From Rhodobacter huangdaonensis (GTDB lineage Bacteria; Pseudomonadota; Alphaproteobacteria; Rhodobacterales; Rhodobacteraceae), in the NCBI RefSeq assembly GCF_004022465.1, contig NZ_SAVA01000001.1, positions 62,001 through 126,000 on the forward strand: DNA of 64,000 bases, written 5' to 3'. This document shows, piece by piece, positions 34,206 to 42,566 of this stretch. A program made the translations under genes and the position numbers. The notes under the pieces were generated by a model that did no database searches, was not told where the DNA came from, and saw only the letters and a list, made by a program, of their open reading frames with translations. Every line of letters starts with the position of its first letter. Within the stretch, counting starts at the first letter, position 1.

Positions 34206-35207
34206 TCAGATGTCGCCGCTTTGAGATGTCTGCTCGTCGCGCGGGTTGATCACCGCATCGAGCGCCAGCGCCGCCAGCAAGATCACGCTCTTGATCAGGT
34301 TCTGGCTGGTGTAGCTGAAGTTCAGGATGGTCATGCCGTTGATCAGGATGCCGACCAGCACGGTGCCGACCAGCACGTTGCGCACCCCGCCCTGGCCGCC
34401 CGACAGGCTGATCCCGCCCAGCACGACGACGAGCAGCACGTCATAGATCAGCGTCGAATTGTAGAGCCGGGTGTTGATGCTCGAGACGAGGCCGGTGAGC
34501 AGGATCCCGGCGAGATAGGCGATCAGCGCGGCGACGACATATTGCGCGATCAGCACCGGCCGCGTCGGCAGCCCCATGGTGCGCGCGGCATGGGGGTTGT
34601 CGCCGGTCGCATAGACGAAGCGGCCGAAGCGGGTGAGCCGCAGGAAGGCCGCCACCAGCGCCGCGAGCCCGAGAAAGATCGCCACCGAGGCCGGCAGGCC
34701 AAGGACGGTGCCCGAGCCGATGAAGCTCAGCCAGGCGACATTCGCCGGCGCATAGAGCACATCCGAGCTGAACGCGACCCGGCCGCCACCATAGATCACC
34801 GAGGCCATGGCCAGGGTGGCGAAGATCGGCGGGATCTCGGCCACCGCGATCAGCAGCCCGGTGACCAGTCCGCAGACCGCCACCAGCCCGGCGCCGATCA
34901 CGATCGCACCGAAAAACCCCTGCCCGAGCGTCGACAGCCAGATCGCGAAGGCGACGCCGACGACCATCACCGCGACCATCGTCAGGTCGATGCCGCGCCC
35001 GACGACGATGAAGCCCATCCCGGTCGCGAGCGTGCCCAGGATCGCGACATTCTTCAGCAGCGCAAGGATGTTGCCCTGGGTCAGGAAGTTGTTGAGAAAT
35101 ATCGAAAACACCACGAAGAGAAGCGCGGCGATCGCGGTGACGACGCTTTCTTGCGTGATCTTGACGCGCCGACCGGAACCGGTCGGCTGCGGGGTATCCC
35201 CGGCCAT
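34206..35207 (-). CDS. Ribose-type ABC transporter permease
   Basis: A 333-residue RbsC-type permease. About nine or ten hydrophobic helices; family motifs VGRGIDLTMVAVM, RFGRFVYATGDNPHAARTMGLPTRPVLIAQYV (coupling loop) and VVLGGISLSGGQGGVRNVLVGTVL. It is the first gene of the operon, with GGAGG seven bases before the ATG. Together with the fused permease it gives a heterodimeric membrane pore, whereas many RbsC systems use a homodimer. Confidence 0.93.
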   Translation of the reverse strand: MAGDTPQPTGSGRRVKITQESVVTAIAALLFVVFSIFLNNFLTQGNILALLKNVAILGTLATGMGFIVVGRGIDLTMVAVMVVGVAFAIWLSTLGQGFFGAIVIGAGLVAVCGLVTGLLIAVAEIPPIFATLAMASVIYGGGRVAFSSDVLYAPANVAWLSFIGSGTVLGLPASVAIFLGLAALVAAFLRLTRFGRFVYATGDNPHAARTMGLPTRPVLIAQYVVAALIAYLAGILLTGLVSSINTRLYNSTLIYDVLLVVVLGGISLSGGQGGVRNVLVGTVLVGILINGMTILNFSYTSQNLIKSVILLAALALDAVINPRDEQTSQSGDI

Positions 35208-35335
35208 GTCTTGTCCTCCCCTGACATCGCCTGCCGCGGCGCGCGCTCCCTCACGCGCCTGCGGCCGGCCTGTCCTCCGGGTCGGATCATCCCGCCTGAC
35301 CCCGCCGGGCTCAATTGCGTTTTTCTGATGGGCCG

Positions 35336-35380
35336 TTAAGAAAACGCCGCCCGGCGCCGCAATGCGGATACCCGGCGGCG
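35336..35380 (-). terminator. Probable rho-independent terminator after the potABCD-like operon
   Basis: On the minus strand CGCCGCC (35374-35380) pairs with GGCGGCG (35345-35351), directly followed by TTTTCTT (35338-35344). It lies 6 bases beyond the last permease gene and just upstream of the ribose-type operon, so it would separate the two importer operons. Confidence 0.6.
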
Positions 35381-35385
35381 CAACC

Positions 35386-36189
35386 TCAGAACCGCAGCGA
35401 GCGCAGCCCGACGGTGCGATCGACGATCAGCACCGCGACAAAGGTGACGCCGATGCTCACCGTCGCGATCGCCGCCGCGGTGGGATCGAAGTTGAACCGC
35501 AGATAGTCGAAAAGCTCGAGCGGCAGCGTGTTCATCCCCACCGATTTCAGCAGGAGCGAGATGTTGAAGATGTCGAAGGAGATCACGAAGGCGAAGAGGC
35601 AGCCGGTGATCAGCCCCGGCTTCACCGCGGGCAGCGTCACCCGGCGGAAGGTCATCCAGCCCCCCGCACCAAGCGAGCGCGCCGCCTCCTCCTGCGAGCG
35701 GTCAAAGTTGAACAGCGCCGAGGAGACATTGAGGAAGACATAGGGGAAGGTGACGATGATATGGCCCACCTGGATCGCGAGGCCGTAACTGTTGCCCACG
35801 CCGAGCTCGAAGAAATAGAAAAGGAGCGCGATCGCGGTGAGGATCTCGGGCACCAGAAGCGGCGCCGACATCAGCAGACGCAGCGGATTGGCCAGCCGCG
35901 GCCCGGCGAAGCGCACGACATAGATCGCGGCAAGCGTGCCGATCACCCCGTTCACCACCGCCGCCACCGCGGCGAGCAGCAGCGATTGCAGCGTCGCGTC
36001 GAGGAAGCGGGTGTTGTGGAAGAGCGCCACGAACCAGCGCAGCGACAGCCCCTCGATCGGCAGCGAGAGGAACTCGCCCGAGTTGAAGGACAGGATCACC
36101 ACAAGGAGGATCGGCGACATCAGGAACAGATAGATCGCCGTCACCAGCAGGGTGAAGAGATGGTCCCAGACGGTCTTGCGCCCGTTCAT
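35386..36189 (-). CDS. ABC transporter permease, PotC-type
   Basis: A 267-residue permease of the spermidine/putrescine-opine importer class with about six helices. It starts with the typical LLVTAIYLFLMSPILLVVILSFN and has the EAA coupling motif QEEAARSLGAGGWMTFRRVTLPAVKPGLITG. The ATG at 36189 overlaps the stop of the PotB-type gene (ATGA). It is the last gene of the operon. Confidence 0.93.
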   Translation of the reverse strand: MNGRKTVWDHLFTLLVTAIYLFLMSPILLVVILSFNSGEFLSLPIEGLSLRWFVALFHNTRFLDATLQSLLLAAVAAVVNGVIGTLAAIYVVRFAGPRLANPLRLLMSAPLLVPEILTAIALLFYFFELGVGNSYGLAIQVGHIIVTFPYVFLNVSSALFNFDRSQEEAARSLGAGGWMTFRRVTLPAVKPGLITGCLFAFVISFDIFNISLLLKSVGMNTLPLELFDYLRFNFDPTAAAIATVSIGVTFVAVLIVDRTVGLRSLRF

Positions 36190-37043
36190 GGCAGCCTCCG
36201 CATCGCGCGCGCCGTCAGGCGCAGGTAGACGACGATGATCGCGAGCGTGATCGCCGACATGAAGATCGCAAGCGCCGCCCCCGCCGGCCAGCGGAAGCTG
36301 TCGACGAGATATTGCACGACCAGCACCGACATCGTCCGCCCCTTGGTGCCACCGAGCATCGCCGGCGTCACATAGGCCGAGATCGAGAGCACGAAGACGA
36401 GGATCGCCCCGGCCTGAATGCCGGGCAGGCTGAGCGGCAGCGTCACCTTGACGAAGGTGCGCAGCCGCGAGGCGCCAAGCGAGCGCCCGGCGGCGGCAAG
36501 ATCGGGGCTGATCGCCTGCAGGTTGCCCAAGAGCGGCAGGATCACGAAGGGCAGGAAGACATGGATGAGCGCGATGGTGACGCCAAGCGGCGTGTTGAGC
36601 AGCAGGATCGGCCGCTCGATCACGCCCAGCGATTTCAGCGCGCCGTTGATCACCCCGTTGTTCGACAGGATGATCATCCAGGCGAAGGTGCGCACCACCA
36701 TGCCGACGAGCAGCGGCGAGATCACGAAGATATAAAGCATCGAGGCCCAGCGGCTGCGCAGGTTGGCCAGATGGTAGGCCACCGGATAGCCAAGGAGCAG
36801 CGTCACCACGGTGACCGTCAGCCCCATCCGCAGCGAACGCCCGACGATGCCCCAGATGAAGGGATCGGTGACGATCTGCGCGTAATGCGAAAGCGTGAAG
36901 CCATCGCCATAGACCGCGCGGGTGTCGGCGGTGCGCAGGCTCATCACCACGATCGAGGCATAGGGCAGCACGAGGAAGCCCACCAGCAGCACGAGCGCCG
37001 GCACGATCATCCACCACACCCGCTTGCGTGTCGCCGCGATCAT
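36186..37043 (-). CDS. ABC transporter permease, PotB-type
   Basis: A 285-residue permease. The N-terminus RVWWMIVPALVLLVGFLVLPYASIVVMSL and the EAA loop LAAAGRSLGASRLRTFVKVTLPLSLPGIQAG fit PotB-type proteins. Its ATG at 37043 overlaps the stop of the ATPase gene, and its stop overlaps the next start, so ATPase and both permeases are translationally coupled. Confidence 0.93.
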   Translation of the reverse strand: MIAATRKRVWWMIVPALVLLVGFLVLPYASIVVMSLRTADTRAVYGDGFTLSHYAQIVTDPFIWGIVGRSLRMGLTVTVVTLLLGYPVAYHLANLRSRWASMLYIFVISPLLVGMVVRTFAWMIILSNNGVINGALKSLGVIERPILLLNTPLGVTIALIHVFLPFVILPLLGNLQAISPDLAAAGRSLGASRLRTFVKVTLPLSLPGIQAGAILVFVLSISAYVTPAMLGGTKGRTMSVLVVQYLVDSFRWPAGAALAIFMSAITLAIIVVYLRLTARAMRRLP

Positions 37044-38083
37044 GGCGCGATCACCCAGCCATGGCGCGCGGCAAAGCCGAGCGTCAGCTCCGCCCCCACC
37101 GCCACCGCGGCATCCGCGTCGAGCAGCGCCGAGATCTCCTGACCCGAAGGCAGCGCGACCACGACCAGCAGCGCCGAGCCCTGATAGACCGCCTTCGTCA
37201 CCCGCCCGGTCATCGCGTTCTCGGTCAGCCCCGGACGCAGCTTCTCGGGCCGGATCATCAGATGCACCGCGCCCGAGACCCCTTCGGGTCCGGCCGCGCG
37301 CAGCCGCCCCGCGGCGGTCTCGACCACGATCATCGCACCCTCGCGGCCAAGCACGGTGCCCTCGATCACGTCGGAATGGCCGATGAACCCCGCCACCATG
37401 CGCGAGGCGGGACGCTCGTAGATTTCCTTCGGGGTGCCGCATTGCGCGACCACGCCCTTTTCCATCACCACGATGCGGTCGGACATCACCAGTGCCTCGC
37501 TCTGGTCATGGGTGACGTAGATCGTGGTGATGCCGACGCGCTGTTGCAGGTCGCGGATGAAGAAACGCATGTCATCGCGCAGCGAAGCGTCGAGATTGGC
37601 GAGCGGCTCGTCGAGGAGCAGCACCGCCGGTTCGATCACCAGCGCGCGGGCCAGCGCAACGCGCTGCTGCTGCCCGCCGGAAAGTTCGCGCGGGAAGCGC
37701 GCCTCGTAGCCCGCAAGCCGCACCATCTCGAGCACCTTGGCGATGCGGGCGGCGCGCTCGGCGGGGGCGACCTTGCGCACCTCGAGCCCGAAGGCGAGGT
37801 TTTCCGCCACCGTCATGTGCGGGAAGAGCGCGTAGGACTGGAACACCATGCCGAGGTCGCGATGCTCGGGCGCGACATTGGTCATCTCCCGCGTGCCGAA
37901 CAGCAGCCGGCCGCGGTCGATCGGCTCGAAGCCCGCGATGCAGCGCAGCGTCGTCGTCTTGCCGCAGCCCGACGGCCCGAGCAGCGAGATGAACTCGCCC
38001 TGCCCGACCTCGAGATTGATGTCTTTCAGAATGTGCAGATCGCCATAGAACTTGTCGATCCCGTCGAGGGTCAGGGTCGTCAT
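37040..38083 (-). CDS. ABC transporter ATP-binding protein, PotA-type
   Basis: A 347-residue ATPase with Walker A GPSGCGKTT, Q-loop MVFQSYALFPHMTVAENLAFGL, signature LSGGQQQRVALARAL, Walker B VLLLDEPLANLDASLRDD, switch His VTHDQSEAL, and a C-terminal TOBE domain (IRPEKLRPG onward). Such TOBE domains occur in polyamine, iron and opine importers. It follows the binding-protein gene after a 63-base gap holding a long stem-loop. Confidence 0.94.
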   Translation of the reverse strand: MTTLTLDGIDKFYGDLHILKDINLEVGQGEFISLLGPSGCGKTTTLRCIAGFEPIDRGRLLFGTREMTNVAPEHRDLGMVFQSYALFPHMTVAENLAFGLEVRKVAPAERAARIAKVLEMVRLAGYEARFPRELSGGQQQRVALARALVIEPAVLLLDEPLANLDASLRDDMRFFIRDLQQRVGITTIYVTHDQSEALVMSDRIVVMEKGVVAQCGTPKEIYERPASRMVAGFIGHSDVIEGTVLGREGAMIVVETAAGRLRAAGPEGVSGAVHLMIRPEKLRPGLTENAMTGRVTKAVYQGSALLVVVALPSGQEISALLDADAAVAVGAELTLGFAARHGWVIAP

Positions 38084-38106
38084 CTGGATGCCTTGTGTGC
38101 ATGGGA

Positions 38107-38145
38107 CCGGGCACCAGAGCGGCGCCCGGTGCCTGTGGTGCCCGG
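38107..38145 (-). other. Intercistronic stem-loop after the binding-protein gene
   Basis: A perfect 10-bp inverted repeat, CCGGGCACCA (38107-38116) and TGGTGCCCGG (38136-38145), with a 19-base loop that contains GGCGCC. It lies directly after the stop of the binding-protein gene and has no T-run, so an mRNA-stabilising or partial-termination role is likelier than full termination. Confidence 0.5.
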
Positions 38146-38146
38146 C

Positions 38147-39181
38147 TCAGCCGATCTCGCGGTTCCAGCGGTCGGTCACCGCGGGGGCGAGATCGACATA
38201 GCTGTCCCAGTCGAAGCGGATGATCTCGCTCATCTTCGGCCCGTTGATCGGCAGTCGCGCGGCCAGCGCCGGCTCGAGCACCGAGTCCTTGTTGGACGGC
38301 GAGGTGTAGAACGCCTGCGCCATGTTGGCCTGCACGTCCTTGTCGATGAGATAGTTGATATAGGCGTGTGCCTCGTCCTTCATCGCGCCGGTCTTGACGA
38401 TGTTGAAGCTCTGCTCGAAGGCAAGCACGCCCTCCTTCGGCGCGACGATCGCGACCGGGGCGCCCTTGTCCTGCAGCATCATGATCTCGGTCCAGTCGAC
38501 CGGCGCGACGATCACGTCGCCGCGCATCAGCCCGGCCGCGACCTCGCCCGACCACGACGCCTGGGTGAACGGCACGAGCTCCTGGATCTTCTTGAAGGCG
38601 GTGTCGAAATCGGTGTCGCCCGAGCCGAAGAGCTTGCCGGTGAGCCGCAGGAAGAGCTGTGCGCCGGTGTTGCCGATCTGGTAAAGGCCGATGCGCTCCT
38701 TGAACTCGGGGTTTTCCCAAAGGTCGGTCCAGGAGGTCGGTGCGTCCTTCACCATGTCGGTGCGATAGGCGAGACCGATCGGCGAGACGATCGCGCGCAG
38801 CCCGTTGTTGCCCGTGTTCACCAGCCCGTCGTGCAGCTGCGCGGCATTGGGCAGCTTGGCCATGTCGAGCGGCTCGAAGAAGCCTTCGGCGCGCAGCATG
38901 GCGGCGATGTTCTCGTTGCCCATGAAGACGGAATAGGGCGCCTGATCGCCACCGGCGCGGATCTTCGAGACGAAATCCTTGCCAAGACCGATGTCGAGCT
39001 GGGTCGGAATGCCGGTGGCCTTGGTCAGGCCCGGCATCAGGGTTTCTTCCCAGAACTTGGCCCAGGTGCCGCCGTAGGTCGGCACCACGAAGGGGGCGTT
39101 GGCGAAGGCCCGCGAGCCGAAGGCGGCAGCACCCGCGCATGCTCCGAGAGCCGTCAGGAATTGACGTCGTTCGAGTTTCAT
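38147..39181 (-). CDS. ABC transporter periplasmic binding protein, PotD-type (Tat-exported)
   Basis: A 344-residue extracellular binding protein (SBP_bac_8/PotD class). The N-terminus LERRQFLTALGACAGAAAFG is a twin-arginine signal (RRQFL). Mature part starts APFVVPTYGGTWAKFWEE; VPYSVFMGNE-like and YRTDMVKDAPTSWTDLWENPEFKERIGLYQ segments are typical. GGGAG lies six bases before the ATG. It leads the importer operon, divergent from a GntR gene whose promoter region holds a palindrome shared with the AcuI/GlcD region. The ligand may be an organic acid or amine. Confidence 0.92.
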   Translation of the reverse strand: MKLERRQFLTALGACAGAAAFGSRAFANAPFVVPTYGGTWAKFWEETLMPGLTKATGIPTQLDIGLGKDFVSKIRAGGDQAPYSVFMGNENIAAMLRAEGFFEPLDMAKLPNAAQLHDGLVNTGNNGLRAIVSPIGLAYRTDMVKDAPTSWTDLWENPEFKERIGLYQIGNTGAQLFLRLTGKLFGSGDTDFDTAFKKIQELVPFTQASWSGEVAAGLMRGDVIVAPVDWTEIMMLQDKGAPVAIVAPKEGVLAFEQSFNIVKTGAMKDEAHAYINYLIDKDVQANMAQAFYTSPSNKDSVLEPALAARLPINGPKMSEIIRFDWDSYVDLAPAVTDRWNREIG

Positions 39182-39287
39182 TGCTGTCTCCCTGTGCGGC
39201 CCGTCGTTGCAGGCCGATTGGTCTTGTTGGTGAACCGATTCGTCCCGGCTCTGAAGGAAGCCTACACCTTCCGGGGCACGGGTCAAT

Positions 39288-39304
39288 ATTTTGATATTTA
39301 AATA
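39288..39304. promoter_or_regulatory. Operator-like AT-rich element ATTTTGATATTTAAATA (copy 1)
   Basis: This 17-mer stands out in GC-rich DNA, between the PotD-type gene and gntR. It recurs without mismatch at 43601-43617. Here it precedes a possible -10 TATGAT (39320-39325) of gntR and overlaps the matching -35 position (TTTAAA, 39297-39302), a place suited to autorepression. Confidence 0.6.
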
Positions 39305-39349
39305 CGGAAATCATGGGGCTATGATGGGCCCAACGCGAGGGAGAGAGAA

Positions 39350-40084
39350 ATGCCACCGATCGACCGCAGCCAGGGGCTGGCCCGCCAGATCGCCGACAGC
39401 CTGCAGGAGGAGATCATGCAGGGCCGCCTCGGCGTCGAGGACCGCCTGCCGTCGGAACAGGATCTGGCCGAACGGTTCGAGGTGTCGCAGCCGACCGTGC
39501 GCGAGGCGATGAAGATCCTCGCAGCGAAAAAGCTCGTGCGTTCGAAGCGCGGGCCGAAGGGCGGGGTCTTCGTCGCCGCGCCGTCCCTTGGCACGGCGTC
39601 GCAGACGCTGTTCGAAACCACGAACTGGCTCGTCTCGCTCGGCGTCTTCGGGCTGGGCGACATCGTCGAGACCCGGCGCCTGCTGGGCGCGACCTGCGTG
39701 CGACTGGCGGCCGAGCGCGCCACCGAAGAGGACCTCGCCCGGATCGAGGCGGCGTTGCAGGACGTCAATCACAGCGAGGTCTCGGACGAGGAGTTCTGCC
39801 GCCTCGACGTCGCCTTCCACCACGCGGTGGCAGAGGCCTGCCACAATGCCGAGCTGAACTTCATCATGGTGATCGTGAACGATTCGCTCATTCCCGCGAC
39901 CAACATGATCTCCTTCAAGTTCCGCGAGCGCGACAAGGTGATCGCCTTCCACCACGAAATCCACCGCGCGATCGCGGCGCATGACCCGGTGGCGGCCTGT
40001 GCCGCCTTCGACGGGCTGATCTCCTATCAGAGCAACGTCTATGACAACGCGCTGCACGCGCGCGATCGCAAGGCCGGGAAATGA
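39350..40084 (+). CDS. GntR-family regulator, FCD (FadR) subfamily
   Basis: A 244-residue regulator. The winged helix is LARQIADSLQEEIMQGRLGVEDRLPSEQDLAERFEVSQPTVREAMKILAAKKLVRSKRGPKGGVFVA; the FCD domain includes VETRRLLGATCVRLAAERATEEDL, LDVAFHHAVAEACHN and VIAFHHEIHRAIAAHDPVAA with plausible metal-binding His residues. It is divergent from the importer operon and its stop overlaps the acyl-CoA ligase start (ATGA), so regulator and ligase are co-translated. Confidence 0.9.
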   Translation: MPPIDRSQGLARQIADSLQEEIMQGRLGVEDRLPSEQDLAERFEVSQPTVREAMKILAAKKLVRSKRGPKGGVFVAAPSLGTASQTLFETTNWLVSLGVFGLGDIVETRRLLGATCVRLAAERATEEDLARIEAALQDVNHSEVSDEEFCRLDVAFHHAVAEACHNAELNFIMVIVNDSLIPATNMISFKFRERDKVIAFHHEIHRAIAAHDPVAACAAFDGLISYQSNVYDNALHARDRKAGK

Positions 40085-41718
40085 GCGCCGGGCTGATCGA
40101 GACGCGACGCGAGGACGGGGCGCTCGTGCTGCGCACGCCGGTCGCGCTGTCCGACGATCGGCCCGACATTCTTGACCGGCTCGCGGCCGTCGATCCGCAG
40201 CGGGTGCTGATGACTGCGCCCGCGCCCGGGGGGCGCGACAGCATCACCTATGGTGCGGCGCTGGCCGAGGCGCGGCAGCTGCGCGACTGGCTCGTGGCGG
40301 CACACGGCCTGCGCCCCGGCGCGCGGGTGGCAACGCTGCTGCCCGCCGGCCTCGCGGCGCTGCGGCTGCGGCTTGCCTGCCTGTGCGGCGGCTTCGTCCA
40401 TGTCGCGCTGCCGCCCTTTCCGTTCCGCGAACCGGGCGGCGAGGAAGCAGCGCGGCTCCTCGCCATCGCCAGGCCCGATCTGCTGGTGCGCCCGCAGGGG
40501 CATCCGGCCGCGGGGCTTGTCCTGCCCGACCGCCTGCCCCCTGCCCCGGCATGCGCCGATGCCCCCGCCCGGCCCGAGGAGCGCAGCGCGATCTTCTTCA
40601 CCGCCGGCAGCACCGGCGCGGCGAAGGGCGTCGCCGTCACCCGCGGCCAGATCTCCGCCTGCCAGGCCGCCGCGGTCGCGCTCTGGCCCTTCCTTGCCGA
40701 GGGGCCGGCGCTGATCGACTGGATGCCCTGGAACCACGTCTTCGGCGGGCTCGACACCCTGTTCAAGGTGATCTGGAACGGCGGCACGCTGCATCTCGAC
40801 CGGCCGCCGTCGGAGCACACGATCGGCGCCACGCTCGATCTGATGGAGGCGGTGCGCCCGACGCTCTACATCGGTGTGCCGCTCGGGATGAAACTGCTGC
40901 TCGCCGCGCTCGAGGCCGCCCCCGGGCGCCAGCCCCGGGCCCTCGCGCGGCTGCGCCACGTCTTCCTTGCGGGGGCGGCGATCGAGCCCGCGCTCTGGGA
41001 CCGGCTTGCTGCCTTCGCCCGCCGCAGCACGCCACCGATCGCTCTCCTCTCGGGCTATGGCGCCACGGAAACCGGCTCGACCATGTGCCTCAGCCCCGGC
41101 GGCGTCGACCGGCCCGGGCTGCTCGGCTGGCCGTTGCCGGGCCACGAGGTCGCGCTCTGCCCGGTCGAGGACCGGACCGAGATCCGCTTCCGCGGCCCGG
41201 TGCTCGGCTCCGCCTATCTGACCGAGACCGGCGAGGTGCCGCTGCCCTGCGACGATTTCGGCTTCTACCGCACCGGCGACGCGGGCTTTCTCGACCGCGA
41301 GACCGGCTGCCTGCGCTTCGACGGCCGGCTTTCGGAGGATTTCAAGCTTGCGAGCGGGATCAAGGTGCGCACCGGCATGCTGCGCAGCCAGATCGTCCGC
41401 GCCTGCGCCCCGGATCTCGAGGACATGGTGCTGGGCGGCGCCGGGCGCGAGGCGCTCTCGGCCGTTCTCTTCGCCGCACCCGGAGCGGGTCGCGACCGGA
41501 TCCGCGCCGCGCTTGCGCAGTGGAACCGCGAGAACCCCGCCTCCTCGACCCGCATCGCCGCGATCGACTGGGCCGAGGCGCCGCCCGAGGTCGCGCGCGG
41601 CGAGGTCTCGGCCAAGGGGCAGATCGTGCAAAGCCGCTTCCTGCGCAATCACGCCGCGCTCTTCGATGCGCTGGCGGAAGGCACGCGGGGCGAACCCCTT
41701 CCCCCGGCACGAGGCTGA
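40081..41718 (+). CDS. AMP-forming acyl/aryl-CoA ligase (feruloyl-CoA synthase-like)
   Basis: A 545-residue ANL-family ligase that activates a carboxylic acid to its CoA thioester. The P-loop-like motif is IFFTAGSTGAAKGVAVT; DWMPWNHVFGGLDTLFK and EDFKLASGIKVRTGMLRSQIV match feruloyl-CoA synthase-type ligases better than acetyl- or propionyl-CoA synthetases; GYGATETGS is the A5 motif and FYRTGDAGFLD the A7 motif. The C-terminal hinge Lys region is SAKGQIVQ. Start is fixed by ATGA overlap with gntR. A phenylpropanoid or other unsaturated acid is the likely substrate. Confidence 0.88.
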   Translation: MSAGLIETRREDGALVLRTPVALSDDRPDILDRLAAVDPQRVLMTAPAPGGRDSITYGAALAEARQLRDWLVAAHGLRPGARVATLLPAGLAALRLRLACLCGGFVHVALPPFPFREPGGEEAARLLAIARPDLLVRPQGHPAAGLVLPDRLPPAPACADAPARPEERSAIFFTAGSTGAAKGVAVTRGQISACQAAAVALWPFLAEGPALIDWMPWNHVFGGLDTLFKVIWNGGTLHLDRPPSEHTIGATLDLMEAVRPTLYIGVPLGMKLLLAALEAAPGRQPRALARLRHVFLAGAAIEPALWDRLAAFARRSTPPIALLSGYGATETGSTMCLSPGGVDRPGLLGWPLPGHEVALCPVEDRTEIRFRGPVLGSAYLTETGEVPLPCDDFGFYRTGDAGFLDRETGCLRFDGRLSEDFKLASGIKVRTGMLRSQIVRACAPDLEDMVLGGAGREALSAVLFAAPGAGRDRIRAALAQWNRENPASSTRIAAIDWAEAPPEVARGEVSAKGQIVQSRFLRNHAALFDALAEGTRGEPLPPARG

Positions 41719-41720
41719 AC

Positions 41721-41738
41721 GCGCCCCCGCGGGGGCGC
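41721..41738. terminator. GC palindrome between convergent ligase and hydratase genes
   Basis: GCGCCCCCGCGGGGGCGC is an 18-bp perfect palindrome, three bases past the ligase stop and seven before the hydratase stop. No T-run follows on either strand, so it is at best a weak or factor-assisted bidirectional terminator. Confidence 0.4.
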
Positions 41739-41745
41739 GCCCGGG

Positions 41746-42555
41746 TCAGTCGAGCTCGCGGAAGGGCGCGTCGCGCTCCTCGAGGAAACCACGCAGCGAT
41801 TTCTCCTTCAGCAGGCGCATCCAGTACTTGCCCTCTTCGGTGCCGTGCAGGATCGCCGTCGTCTCCCGGTTGTAGCTCCACGAGCTGTCAAGTCCGGCAG
41901 TCTGCTGCATGTGGTTGAGCGCGGCCTTCGCGTATTTGATCGCCGTGCCCGGCATCCGCGCGCATTTGCGCGCAAGCTTCTCGGCCTCGGCCATCAGCTG
42001 CGCCGCCGGCACCGCCTTGTTCGCCAGATGGATCCGCGCCGCCTCGACCCCGTCGATCAGATCGCCGGTGTACATCAGATAGCGCGCATGCAGCATCGGC
42101 ACCGTCCAGGGCAGCATCAGCGTCGGCGGGGCAGAGACATGGCGCACCTCGGGCTCGCCAAGCTTCGCATCCTCGGCCACCACGATCAGATCGCAGCACA
42201 TCATCAGCTCGAGCCCGCCCGCAAGCGCAAACCCGTTCACCGCCGCGATGATCGGGATCGGCACCTCGCGGATCACGCCGAAGCGGCGCATGTTCTCGCC
42301 GATGTCCTCGCGCCAGCGGTCGGCGTCCATCTCGAAATCCTCGCCACCGAGGTCGAAGCCGGCCGAGAACGCCTTGCCCGCCCCGGTCACGATCACCGCG
42401 CGGATCTCCGGGTCCTTCGCCGCGCGCAGGATCGCCGCCTCGAGCGCGTCGCCCAGCTCCTGGTTCATCGCGTTCATCTTGTCCGGACGGTTCAGCGTCA
42501 GGGTGACGAAAGCGTCGGTCTCATCCTTGTGCCAAAGCACCACATCTTCGTGCAT
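41746..42555 (-). CDS. Enoyl-CoA hydratase/isomerase family protein
   Basis: A 269-residue crotonase-fold enzyme. The oxyanion-hole segments are AFSAGFDLGG and VNGFALAGGLELMMCCDLIV; both catalytic glutamates of a hydratase seem present (GGLELM and GEPEVRH), so hydration, or hydration with retro-aldol cleavage, is possible. ATG at 42555 is chosen over a GTG one codon upstream because GGGGG lies six bases before it. It follows the AcuI-like gene by 11 bases and converges with the ligase. Confidence 0.88.
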   Translation of the reverse strand: MHEDVVLWHKDETDAFVTLTLNRPDKMNAMNQELGDALEAAILRAAKDPEIRAVIVTGAGKAFSAGFDLGGEDFEMDADRWREDIGENMRRFGVIREVPIPIIAAVNGFALAGGLELMMCCDLIVVAEDAKLGEPEVRHVSAPPTLMLPWTVPMLHARYLMYTGDLIDGVEAARIHLANKAVPAAQLMAEAEKLARKCARMPGTAIKYAKAALNHMQQTAGLDSSWSYNRETTAILHGTEEGKYWMRLLKEKSLRGFLEERDAPFRELD

Positions 42556-42566
42556 CACAGCCCCCG

